From Acidithiobacillus sp. (GTDB lineage Bacteria; Pseudomonadota; Gammaproteobacteria; Acidithiobacillales; Acidithiobacillaceae), in contig NZ_JAGDWX010000010.1 of assembly GCF_023256195.1 (NCBI RefSeq), forward strand, positions 86,790-150,789: DNA of 64,000 nucleotides, read 5' to 3'. The notes under the pieces are model-generated. The model was not told the DNA's origin. It made no database searches and saw only the letters and a program-made list of their open reading frames with translations. Of the stretch, positions 35,025-42,295 are shown piece by piece (the stretch's first letter is position 1; every line of letters starts with the position of its first letter). Made by a program: the position numbers and the translations under genes.

Positions 35025-35471
35025 ATGCCTCATTCCGCATCGCCTCTGACCTTGCAGGAGCGCTTCTTCCAGCGCTTCCAAGGGCGCACCATCATCCTGC
35101 ACCGCGGTTTTCCCCCGGGGTATCTGGCAGAGCTTCTGAAGCAGCCTGGCGGTGGTGGCCATTTCCGGGTCGACCTGCGCCAGCTGGGCACGGAAGTCGA
35201 CTCGCCCATGGACTGGCTCCTGCAGCGCCACGTGCTGCCTCTGGACCTACCCACGCCCCTGCTCATCAAAGTAGAGGATGAGGCCATCTACCTCCGCCAT
35301 CTGCTGCAGGGGAGCAGTCCCGGCCATCCCAGCGAGATCCTGTGGATGCTCGATGCCATCCACGAACGTCACCACGCCCTGCTGCGTCGGCTGCAGACCG
35401 AACTGCAGCCACAGCGCGGCATGGCCCTCGACGACAATGCCATCGACTACGACCTCTACAACGATGCATGA
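35025..35471 (+). CDS. Unknown 148-aa protein upstream of the E1-like gene
   Basis: No family recognised. Soluble, without signal peptide or membrane segments. It shows a central HFRVDLRQLG and LPTPLLIKVEDEAIYLRH, and a C-terminal helix with IHERHHALLRRL followed by an acidic, tyrosine-rich tail (DDNAIDYDLYNDA). Its stop overlaps the ThiF-like start by 8 nt, so the two are translationally coupled and probably work together. Confidence 0.6.
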   Translation: MPHSASPLTLQERFFQRFQGRTIILHRGFPPGYLAELLKQPGGGGHFRVDLRQLGTEVDSPMDWLLQRHVLPLDLPTPLLIKVEDEAIYLRHLLQGSSPGHPSEILWMLDAIHERHHALLRRLQTELQPQRGMALDDNAIDYDLYNDA

Positions 35472-36228
35472 CCTCGGTAGCGACCGCGATCTGCTGCGCT
35501 ATGCCCGTCAACTCGTCCTCCCCCAATGGTCTCTGGCTGCCCAGGAAAATCTCCTGGAATGTCGCGTCCTCATCATTGGCCTGGGCGGTCTCGGTTGCCC
35601 GGCGGCGCAGTACCTGCTGGCCGCGGGGGTTCTGCACATCACCCTCTGCGATGGCGACCGGGTGGACCTCAGCAATCTGCCGCGGCAGATCCTCTACGGC
35701 GATGGCGATCTCGGTGAGCTGAAGGTGGAGGCGGCGCGGCGCGCCCTGGAGCGTCTCGATCCCGCGGCACGCATAGAGACGGTGGCCGCCACCGTCGATG
35801 CCGAACTCCTGGACACCCTGATACCGCAGCACGACATCGTACTCGACTGCACGGACAACTTTGCCGCGCGACACAGCATCAATCGCGCAGCCTGGCGTGC
35901 CCGCAGGCCACTGGTCTCGGCCGCCGCACTGCGCTGGGAGGGTCAGCTGACCGTCTTCGACTTTCGCCGGGAGGATACCGCCTGCTACGCCTGCCTCTAT
36001 CCGGAACTGGACGCAGACAGCGGCGACAGCTGTGCCAGCTCGGGTGTGCTCGGACCGGTACCTGGCATCCTCGGGTCCATGCAGGCCCTGGAGACCCTGC
36101 GTCTCCTGCTCGGGCAGGAGTCTCCTCTGGGCGGACGGCTTCTGCTCCTGGACCTGCTCCGCTGGGAATGGCGCACGCTGGGTCTGCGCCGCGATCCGCA
36201 CTGTCCGGTCTGCGCATGCCCCGCCTGA
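35464..36228 (+). CDS. ThiF/MoeB/HesA-family E1-like adenylyltransferase
   Basis: 254 aa from MHDLGSDRD. The family adenylates the C-terminus of small ubiquitin-like sulfur carriers. Visible: RQLVLPQW at the N-terminus, nucleotide site GLGGLGCPAAQYL, DGDRVDLSNLPRQ, and DCTDNFAARHSIN. Zinc ligands are CYAC and CPVC. The cysteine in SCASSGVLGPV is at the position of the MoeB conserved Cys. No MoaD or ThiS gene is adjacent. It overlaps both unknown neighbours (8 and 13 nt), which suggests a dedicated partner set and not general molybdopterin or thiamine synthesis. Confidence 0.88.
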   Translation: MHDLGSDRDLLRYARQLVLPQWSLAAQENLLECRVLIIGLGGLGCPAAQYLLAAGVLHITLCDGDRVDLSNLPRQILYGDGDLGELKVEAARRALERLDPAARIETVAATVDAELLDTLIPQHDIVLDCTDNFAARHSINRAAWRARRPLVSAAALRWEGQLTVFDFRREDTACYACLYPELDADSGDSCASSGVLGPVPGILGSMQALETLRLLLGQESPLGGRLLLLDLLRWEWRTLGLRRDPHCPVCACPA

Positions 36229-36542
36229 CCCTCTCCCGACAAGTGGCCAATACCCTGATGGAGCATCTCCTGAAGGGCGAAGGGAGTGGCTGGCTGGCCC
36301 AGCGCGACGGTCGGCTCAGTGGTATCTATCCAGGTACGGCCGAGCACTGGCCCCAGGTTGCCGAGCAGTTGCAGGCCCGGGGTGAGCGGCTCTTCGCCAC
36401 TTACGGCGAAGTCCTGACGCCAGCCGAGGAAGGTGTCCTGCACTTCGATCTTGCGGAGACCGAGCGGGGGGTCCTGAGCCTCGGTCTGCGCGACCCTGCC
36501 ACGGACGAGATCTGGGAAATCACCCTTGAGCAGCACGACTGA
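36216..36542 (+). CDS. Unknown 108-aa protein coupled to the E1-like gene
   Basis: Starts MPRLTLSRQV at 36216, overlapping the E1-like stop by 13 nt. Contains LLKGEGSGWLAQRDGRLSGIYPGT, then a helical middle (WPQVAEQLQARGERLF) and a beta-rich end (VLHFDLAETERGVLSLGL). No diglycine C-terminus (it ends EQHD), so it is not an obvious ubiquitin-like carrier, and the JAMM metal motif is missing, so it is not an obvious deubiquitinase. Function unknown. Confidence 0.6.
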   Translation: MPRLTLSRQVANTLMEHLLKGEGSGWLAQRDGRLSGIYPGTAEHWPQVAEQLQARGERLFATYGEVLTPAEEGVLHFDLAETERGVLSLGLRDPATDEIWEITLEQHD

Positions 36543-37353
36543 GGGCGCTTGCCAGGAGTTCACGGTCCTCAGCCACAATATTCAGGTGGGCATCGGCTCC
36601 CGGCGCAGCCGTCACTTGGTCCTGCACGGATGGCGCTACCTGCTGCCGCACCAGCAGAGCCTCGGCAATCTGGAGCGTATCGGCCAGGCCCTGCGGGATG
36701 CCGACATCGTCGGACTCAACGAGGTGGACGCCGGCTCCTACCGCAGCCAGTACGTCAATCAAACCGCCTATCTTGCGGACAAGGCGGGCTTTCCCTACTG
36801 GACTCAGAGCCGTACCCGGAATTGGGGCGAGATCGCCCAACACAGCAACGGCCTGCTCAGTCGCTGGCCCATCCTCGAAGTACGCAGGCGCGCGCTGCCC
36901 GGTTGGCTGCGTGGACGTGGCCTGCTGGAGGCCAGCATCGACCTCGCCGGGCATCCCCTTAGCGTCGTGGTGACCCATCTGGCTTTGAGTCGCCACGGAC
37001 GTTTTCGCCAGTTCGAGGAGCTCGCGGAATACCTCGCCGGACGGCAGAGCCTGGTGGTCCTGGGGGACCTCAACTGCGGTGCACGCTCACCGGAATTGCG
37101 CCTGCTCCTGCGGGCCAGCGGACTGCAGCAAGCGGAACCGCCTCTGGCGACCTTCCCCAGTTGGGCCCCGCGTTTTTCCTTCGACCACATCCTTTGCAGC
37201 CCGGACCTGGAGTTCGTCGACTGGCGCCGTGGCGCCGAACCGCTCTCGGACCACCTGTCGGTCATGGCCCGCCTGCGTTGGTGTCACGGCGACGCGCATG
37301 CGCCGTCGGGCCCCGGGCAGTCTGGGAAGCGCGCCAGCGACGTGCCACAATAA
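36526..37353 (+). CDS. Endonuclease/exonuclease/phosphatase (EEP) family protein
   Basis: 275 aa from a TTG at 36526 overlapping the previous gene by 17 nt; a later start before FTVLSHNIQVG cannot be excluded. EEP metal-dependent hydrolase fold: SHNIQVGIG, LNEVDAGSY (catalytic Glu), VVTHLALS, VLGDLNCGA (Asp and Asn), FSFDHILCS and LSDHLSV (final Asp-His). Could act on nucleic acid or on phospholipid head groups. The gene lies between the E1-like set and mlaE, which keeps a lipid role open. Confidence 0.85.
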   Translation: MSSTTEGACQEFTVLSHNIQVGIGSRRSRHLVLHGWRYLLPHQQSLGNLERIGQALRDADIVGLNEVDAGSYRSQYVNQTAYLADKAGFPYWTQSRTRNWGEIAQHSNGLLSRWPILEVRRRALPGWLRGRGLLEASIDLAGHPLSVVVTHLALSRHGRFRQFEELAEYLAGRQSLVVLGDLNCGARSPELRLLLRASGLQQAEPPLATFPSWAPRFSFDHILCSPDLEFVDWRRGAEPLSDHLSVMARLRWCHGDAHAPSGPGQSGKRASDVPQ

Positions 37354-37387
37354 GGCGCCATCGGCAGCCAGGAGAAGCGAGCAAGCG

Positions 37388-38530
37388 ATGACCTCCCAGC
37401 ATCCCGCATCCTCGACGGGGGAGCCGCAGGAAGATCCCCACTGGGAAATCGAGGGCGAGTTCCTTGCGCTGCGCGGGCGCTGGACCCTGCGTCGGTTGAC
37501 AGGAGCCATCGACACGGTGCGTGAAGGGCTCCGCCAGGCGGGCCGCGATCGCCCCTGGGACCTGCGCGGCATCGAGCGCCTGGATAGCGTCGGTGCTCTG
37601 GTCATCTGGCACGCCTGGGGTGGCGCACTACCCAAGGACGCGCGCCTCGGCGCGGAGCAGCAGGCCATCTTCCAGCGCTTTGCCACGCTGGAGACGCCGT
37701 CTCCGCCGCGCCAGCCTTGGGGGCTCTGGGCGCGGCTCGAGGCCCTGGGTGCACACATCCTCGGCGTCGGCGGCGATCTCTGGGGCCTGCTGCTCCTGCT
37801 CGGCGCCCTGCTCACGGAATTCTGGCGTGCTTTGCGCCACCCCCGGCATTTTCCCTGGCGGGAGATTTCCGCCACCATCGTGCGCACGGGACCGGACTCC
37901 CTGCCCATCCTCTCTCTCATCGGATTTCTCATCGGCATCGTCATCAGCTTTCAGTCAGCGCCCACCCTGGCGAGCTACGGCGCCAACATCTACATCGTCA
38001 GTATTGCCGGACTCAGCATCCTGCGGGAATTCGGGCCACTCATCACCGCGGTGATCCTGGCTGGACGCACGGGCTCTGCCTTCACTGCGCAGATCGGCGC
38101 CATGCGAGTGACGGAAGAGCTGGACGCACTGCGTACCTTTGGCATCTCTCCGGTGCAGCGCCTGATCCTGCCCAAGGTCATCGCGCTGGCCATCACCCTG
38201 CCCCTGCTGGTGGTGTGGACCGATGCCGTCGCCATCCTCGGTGCCGTCATCGTCGCCAAGCTGGACCTCGGCATCAGCGTCGGCTTTTTTCTGCGAGAGA
38301 TGCCCGTCATGGTGCCCAACTTCAATTTTTGGCTGGGTATCTGCAAAGGGGTCCTCTTTGGCATCCTCATCGCCTGGGTGAGCGGCTATCACGGCCTCAA
38401 GGTGCAGCCCAATACGGACAGCCTGAGCCGCGAGACCACCGATTCCGTGGTCCTCACCCTGACTCTGGTCATCGTCATCGATGCCGTGCTCGCCATGATC
38501 TTCGCCAATACCGGGATCTCCGTGGGATGA
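37388..38530 (+). CDS. mlaE: MlaE permease with fused N-terminal STAS (MlaB-like) domain
   Basis: 380 aa from MTSQHPAS. Residues about 15-95 form a STAS-like domain (EIEGEFLALRGRW, then LRGIERLDSVGALVIWH), the role of free-standing MlaB in E. coli. From about residue 120 comes the MlaE permease fold with five or six helices and the motifs GFLIGIVISFQSA, REFGPLITAVILAGRTGSAFTAQIGAM and ELDALRTFGISP. It is the inner-membrane channel of the Mla phospholipid transporter. Followed by mlaF (ATGA overlap). Confidence 0.93.
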   Translation: MTSQHPASSTGEPQEDPHWEIEGEFLALRGRWTLRRLTGAIDTVREGLRQAGRDRPWDLRGIERLDSVGALVIWHAWGGALPKDARLGAEQQAIFQRFATLETPSPPRQPWGLWARLEALGAHILGVGGDLWGLLLLLGALLTEFWRALRHPRHFPWREISATIVRTGPDSLPILSLIGFLIGIVISFQSAPTLASYGANIYIVSIAGLSILREFGPLITAVILAGRTGSAFTAQIGAMRVTEELDALRTFGISPVQRLILPKVIALAITLPLLVVWTDAVAILGAVIVAKLDLGISVGFFLREMPVMVPNFNFWLGICKGVLFGILIAWVSGYHGLKVQPNTDSLSRETTDSVVLTLTLVIVIDAVLAMIFANTGISVG

Positions 38531-39300
38531 GCGAAACCTGCGCCATCGTCTGCCGCGATGTGGCCACCCGTTTTGGCCCCCACTGGGTGCATCGGCACCT
38601 GGATCTCGAAGTCCGTGCCGGGGAGATCCTGAGCATCGTCGGCGGCAGCGGCAGCGGCAAGACCACCCTGTTGCGAGCCATGGTCGGCCTCGTCCCCCAC
38701 GTCGAGGGCGACATCCGTATCCTCGGATCCTCCCTGGCGGAGCTGCAGGGGCGGGCCGCCGTAGCCCTGCGCCGACGCTGGGGGATGCTCTTTCAGCAGG
38801 GGGCTCTGTTCAGTGCGCTCACGGTATTCGAGAACATCGCCTTCCCGATGCGCGAATGGGGCGGTCTCAGCGAAGGGGATATCCGTGAGCTGGTCGGTCT
38901 CAAACTGCAGATGGTGGGTTTGCGCCCTGCCGATGCCTACAAGCTGCCAGCGGAGCTCTCGGGTGGCATGGTCAAGCGGGCGGCACTGGCACGCGCCCTG
39001 GCTCTGGAGGCGGAGATCCTCTTTCTCGACGAGCCCACATCGGGTCTCGACCCCATCACTGCTGCCGACTTCGACGATCTGCTACGAGAGGTCCATCGGG
39101 ATATCGGTCTGACGGTGGTCATGGTGAGCCACGACCTGGACAGCATCGCTGCCACCTCCGACCGCATCGCCGTGCTCTCCCAAGGCAAGGTCCTGACCGT
39201 CGGCCCCTTGTCGGAAGTGGCCGAGGTGGACGACCCTTACGTGCGGGAATTCTTCCACGGCGAGCGTGGTGAACGCGTGCTCAAAGCCCTGCGCTGCTGA
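38527..39300 (+). CDS. mlaF: MlaF-like ABC ATPase
   Basis: 257 aa. Walker A GGSGSGKTTLL, Q-loop LFQQGALFSALTV, signature LSGGMVKRAALARA, and Walker B ILFLDEPTSGLDP. The VKRA form of the signature is typical of MlaF/Ttg2A. It powers the MlaE permease. The MCE-domain subunit MlaD, usually next in order, is absent: the next gene is a convergent tolC. Last gene of the long plus-strand run. Confidence 0.93.
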   Translation: MSETCAIVCRDVATRFGPHWVHRHLDLEVRAGEILSIVGGSGSGKTTLLRAMVGLVPHVEGDIRILGSSLAELQGRAAVALRRRWGMLFQQGALFSALTVFENIAFPMREWGGLSEGDIRELVGLKLQMVGLRPADAYKLPAELSGGMVKRAALARALALEAEILFLDEPTSGLDPITAADFDDLLREVHRDIGLTVVMVSHDLDSIAATSDRIAVLSQGKVLTVGPLSEVAEVDDPYVREFFHGERGERVLKALRC

Positions 39301-39329
39301 TCACGCCGGGTCCAAGAAAGCGGTCCTGC

Positions 39330-40721
39330 TCAGCCCCCCATGGTGGCGCTTTTCCGGTCGGCAGCCGCGGTACCGTGGGCACCTTCCTGTGTGTCGGTAC
39401 TGTCGGCACTGCCGCGCAGAAGGCCGTTGACGGCGCGCAGATCGGCGAGGTCCAGTTGGCCCGCCGCTGCCTTCAGCTGTACTCGGGCGAGCACCTGATT
39501 GTAGAGGGCGACGTTGTAGTCCTGTTCCGCCCGAATATAGTCCGTGGCGGTCTGCAGCAGGTCGATGATGGAGCGCGTGCCCACCTCGTAGCCCTTGCGC
39601 GTACCTTCCAGGGAGATCTTGGCCGAGGCCACCGTCGCCTTGGCCGAGGACAACTGAGCGACACTGTCCTTGAGGTTGAGGAAGGCCGTCTGAGTGTCCA
39701 GCCGCACCCGATCGCGTACGCTGCCGACGTGGTCCACCTGCGCCACGCTCAGCGCCTCGGCCTTCTGCACCCCACTGGAGATACTGCCACCCTCGTAGAT
39801 GGGCATGGACAGATTCAAGCTCACCCCCGCCTGATTCTGATTGAAGCCCGGAAAGGGATTGCCGTGCACATGCTGGGCAATGCCCTGCAAGTCGACCTTG
39901 GGCCAGCGCGCACGCTGCTGGTACTGCACCTCTTCCTGGGCGGTATGCAGCTGCGCCTCGGCCTCGTGCATCAGTGGCTGATCGTGGATGGCGGCCTGGA
40001 CCCAGGCGTCCATGTTATCGGGCTGGGGACCTTCCGCAGTAAAGGGGCGCAGGTCTTCCAACTCGCCTACGGGCGCGTGGGTCAGGCGCTCCAGACCACG
40101 CTTGGCGACGGATACCGCGTTGCGGGCACGGATCAGGTCCGACTGCGCCGCATCCAGCCGCGCCCCCGCCTCGCGCACGGCAATGATATCGCCGGTGCCT
40201 ACCTTGAGCGCCGCTTCGGTCTGCTTGTAGATACTCTCGAGCAGCCGCCGCTGGCGCTCGGCTATGCGTTCCTGAGACTGCGCTTCCAGCACCTTGAAGT
40301 AAGCCGTCGCCACCCGCAGGGCCAGTTGCTGCTCGGTATAGAGCAGTGCTGCCATCTGCGCCTGGACCCGACTGTCGGCTTGGCGCAGCGCGACGTAGCT
40401 CTGACCATCGAAGACCGACTGGGTCAGAGTGACACTGTAGCTGTCCGATAGGTAGGCCTTGCTGAGATTGAGCCCGGCAAAACCCGAAAAGCTGCCGGTG
40501 TTGTAACCCACGCTGGCCCCAAGCCCGAGGTGTGGCAGGAGCGCTGCCCGCGCCGCCGGCTTATCCTGAAGCGTCGCCTGCAACTGCGCGCGGGCCTCGG
40601 CCAAGGCCGGATCGGTACGATAGGCCTGCTCATAAGCCGACAGCAGATCCTCACCATAGACGCTGGAGCTTCCTAGACACAGGGCTGCTGCGCAGAGCAA
40701 CGCGAACCGCAGATTGGACAT
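39330..40721 (-). CDS. tolC: TolC-family outer-membrane efflux protein
   Basis: 463 aa with a signal peptide (cleavage after VYG, about residue 23) and two OEP repeats of the TolC type: AYEQAYRTDPALAEARAQL near the N-terminus, GLNLSKAYLSDSYSVTLTQ near 80-98, LSMPIYEGGSISSGVQKAEAL near 295-315, and YEVGTRSIIDLLQ near 375-387. Channel for tripartite efflux or type I secretion. Convergent with mlaF, 29 nt apart. Transcribed from a promoter with a TetR-like operator. Confidence 0.92.
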   Translation of the reverse strand: MSNLRFALLCAAALCLGSSSVYGEDLLSAYEQAYRTDPALAEARAQLQATLQDKPAARAALLPHLGLGASVGYNTGSFSGFAGLNLSKAYLSDSYSVTLTQSVFDGQSYVALRQADSRVQAQMAALLYTEQQLALRVATAYFKVLEAQSQERIAERQRRLLESIYKQTEAALKVGTGDIIAVREAGARLDAAQSDLIRARNAVSVAKRGLERLTHAPVGELEDLRPFTAEGPQPDNMDAWVQAAIHDQPLMHEAEAQLHTAQEEVQYQQRARWPKVDLQGIAQHVHGNPFPGFNQNQAGVSLNLSMPIYEGGSISSGVQKAEALSVAQVDHVGSVRDRVRLDTQTAFLNLKDSVAQLSSAKATVASAKISLEGTRKGYEVGTRSIIDLLQTATDYIRAEQDYNVALYNQVLARVQLKAAAGQLDLADLRAVNGLLRGSADSTDTQEGAHGTAAADRKSATMGG

Positions 40722-40758
40722 GGCACACCTGCTTGGTCACACAATGTGGTCATAGGGT

Positions 40759-40776
40759 ACCGACCGAACGGTCAGT
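40759..40776 (-). promoter_or_regulatory. TetR-like operator within the tolC promoter
   Basis: On the minus strand ACTGACCG-TT-CGGTCGGT is an imperfect palindrome (GACCG/CGGTC core). It lies in the spacer between a -35-like TTGAAT and a -10-like TACCCT 17 nt apart, 38 nt before the tolC start at 40721. The position suits repression by steric block. The cognate regulator is not in the window. Confidence 0.5.
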
Positions 40777-40870
40777 ATTCAAGGGATATTGTACTCTGGT
40801 GTTTTCGACTTGGGCAAATGCCTGGACTTGGCTATGCTTGGAGGCCTCATTTGTCCTTGATCGAAGCGCC

Positions 40871-42295
40871 ATGGCCCGACGCTGGCACCGCCTGCCCTAC
40901 CCGTCTACGCACAGCCTAGGGCTTGGCGCGTCCGTGGCAGCGGAGCCCTGGACCCTATTCCTGGATAGCTGCGGCCGTGGTGGCCTGCGCGGTCGCTTCG
41001 ATATCCTGCTACACCGTCCGCGTTGGCGGGTTTGGCAGGAGGGGGAGCACGTCTACCTCGCCGAGGGTGACGGCACTGCCCAGATCTCTGCCGAGCCCCT
41101 GATCCCTACCCTGCGCGCCATCGCCCGCGAGGAGCAGCAAAGGACCTCGGACCTCGGCGACTTTCCCACGCCGTATCCCTTCGCCGGCGGCTTCGCCGGC
41201 TTTTTCAGCTACGACTGGGGTCGCCGGATGCTGGGGATCCCGGGTCCCGATGACCCCACCCTTCCCACGGCAGCCCTCGCCTGGTACGACAGTGCCCTCA
41301 TGGTCGATCACGTAAGCCGCGAGGCAGGGTTCTGGGGACGATCGCAGGATCTACCGGACTGGCTGGAGGAGCCACCGGCGTCCCCGCTCGAACCACATTG
41401 CCCTGGCCGCGGCAGCGCATGGCGTCCCCGGTGGTCGGCAGCGGCCTATCGCCGTGCCTTTGCCGATGTGAAAGCCTACCTGCGCGCCGGCGATGTCTAT
41501 CAACTGAACCTCGCCCAGGCCTTTTCCGGCCGCTGGTCAGCGAGCCCCTGGCAACTCTACTCAGCCCTACGCCAACGCAATCCGGCGCCTTTCGCCGCCT
41601 TTTTCTCTCTGCCCGAGGCAAGCCTTCTGAGTCTGTCTCCGGAGCGGCTGGTGAGCCTTCGGGACGGGCGCCTGCAGGCCCGGCCCATCAAGGGTACCCG
41701 TCGCCGGGATCCCGACCCCGAGCGCGACCGCGCCCTGGCGGCGGAACTCTGCGCAAGCCCCAAGGATCGAGCGGAAAACGTCATGATCGTCGATCTGCTG
41801 CGCAACGATCTGGGACGGGTGGCGGAACTCGGCTCGGTGCGCGTGCCGGAGTTGTGCGCCTTGGAGAGCTTTCCCGCCGTCCACCACCTGGTCAGCAGCA
41901 TCGAGGCCCGCCTGCGCCGTGATTGTGACCCCTGGGACGTGCTGCTGTCCTGCCTGCCCGGCGGCTCCGTCACGGGCGCGCCCAAACGCCACGCCGTCGA
42001 ACTCCTGCAGGCGCTGGAAGGACAGCCCCGCGGCTTCTACTGCGGAAGCCTGGGCTATGTGGACGCGCGCGGGCGCATGGACTGGAACATCCTCATCCGT
42101 AGCCTCAGCTACCGTGCCGGACGGGTCCAGTACTGGGGTGGCGGCGGCATCGTGATGGATTCCGAGGTCGAGGCCGAATATCGGGAGAGCCTGGACAAGG
42201 TGGCCTTCATTGCGGCCACCTTGGACGGGGTCGAGGACCTTGTGGCACCGGCTACTGCGGGTGCAGAACGAAGAGCAGCAGAGATCGCCCGGTAA
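40871..42295 (+). CDS. pabB: Aminodeoxychorismate synthase component I
   Basis: 474 aa from MARRWHRLPY. Chorismate-binding domain in the C-terminal half: ARPIKGTRRRDPD (the Lys of PIKGT separates PabB from TrpE, which has Ala), NVMIVDLLRNDLGRVAE, PGGSVTGAPKRHAVELL and YWGGGGIVMDSEVEAEY. Makes 4-amino-4-deoxychorismate for folate, using ammonia from a PabA subunit not seen here. Its 3' end overlaps the convergent glgX by 44 nt. Confidence 0.93.
   Translation: MARRWHRLPYPSTHSLGLGASVAAEPWTLFLDSCGRGGLRGRFDILLHRPRWRVWQEGEHVYLAEGDGTAQISAEPLIPTLRAIAREEQQRTSDLGDFPTPYPFAGGFAGFFSYDWGRRMLGIPGPDDPTLPTAALAWYDSALMVDHVSREAGFWGRSQDLPDWLEEPPASPLEPHCPGRGSAWRPRWSAAAYRRAFADVKAYLRAGDVYQLNLAQAFSGRWSASPWQLYSALRQRNPAPFAAFFSLPEASLLSLSPERLVSLRDGRLQARPIKGTRRRDPDPERDRALAAELCASPKDRAENVMIVDLLRNDLGRVAELGSVRVPELCALESFPAVHHLVSSIEARLRRDCDPWDVLLSCLPGGSVTGAPKRHAVELLQALEGQPRGFYCGSLGYVDARGRMDWNILIRSLSYRAGRVQYWGGGGIVMDSEVEAEYRESLDKVAFIAATLDGVEDLVAPATAGAERRAAEIAR

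Noticed and set aside
39375..40451. 358-codon plus-strand frame
   Set aside because: Antisense shadow of tolC.
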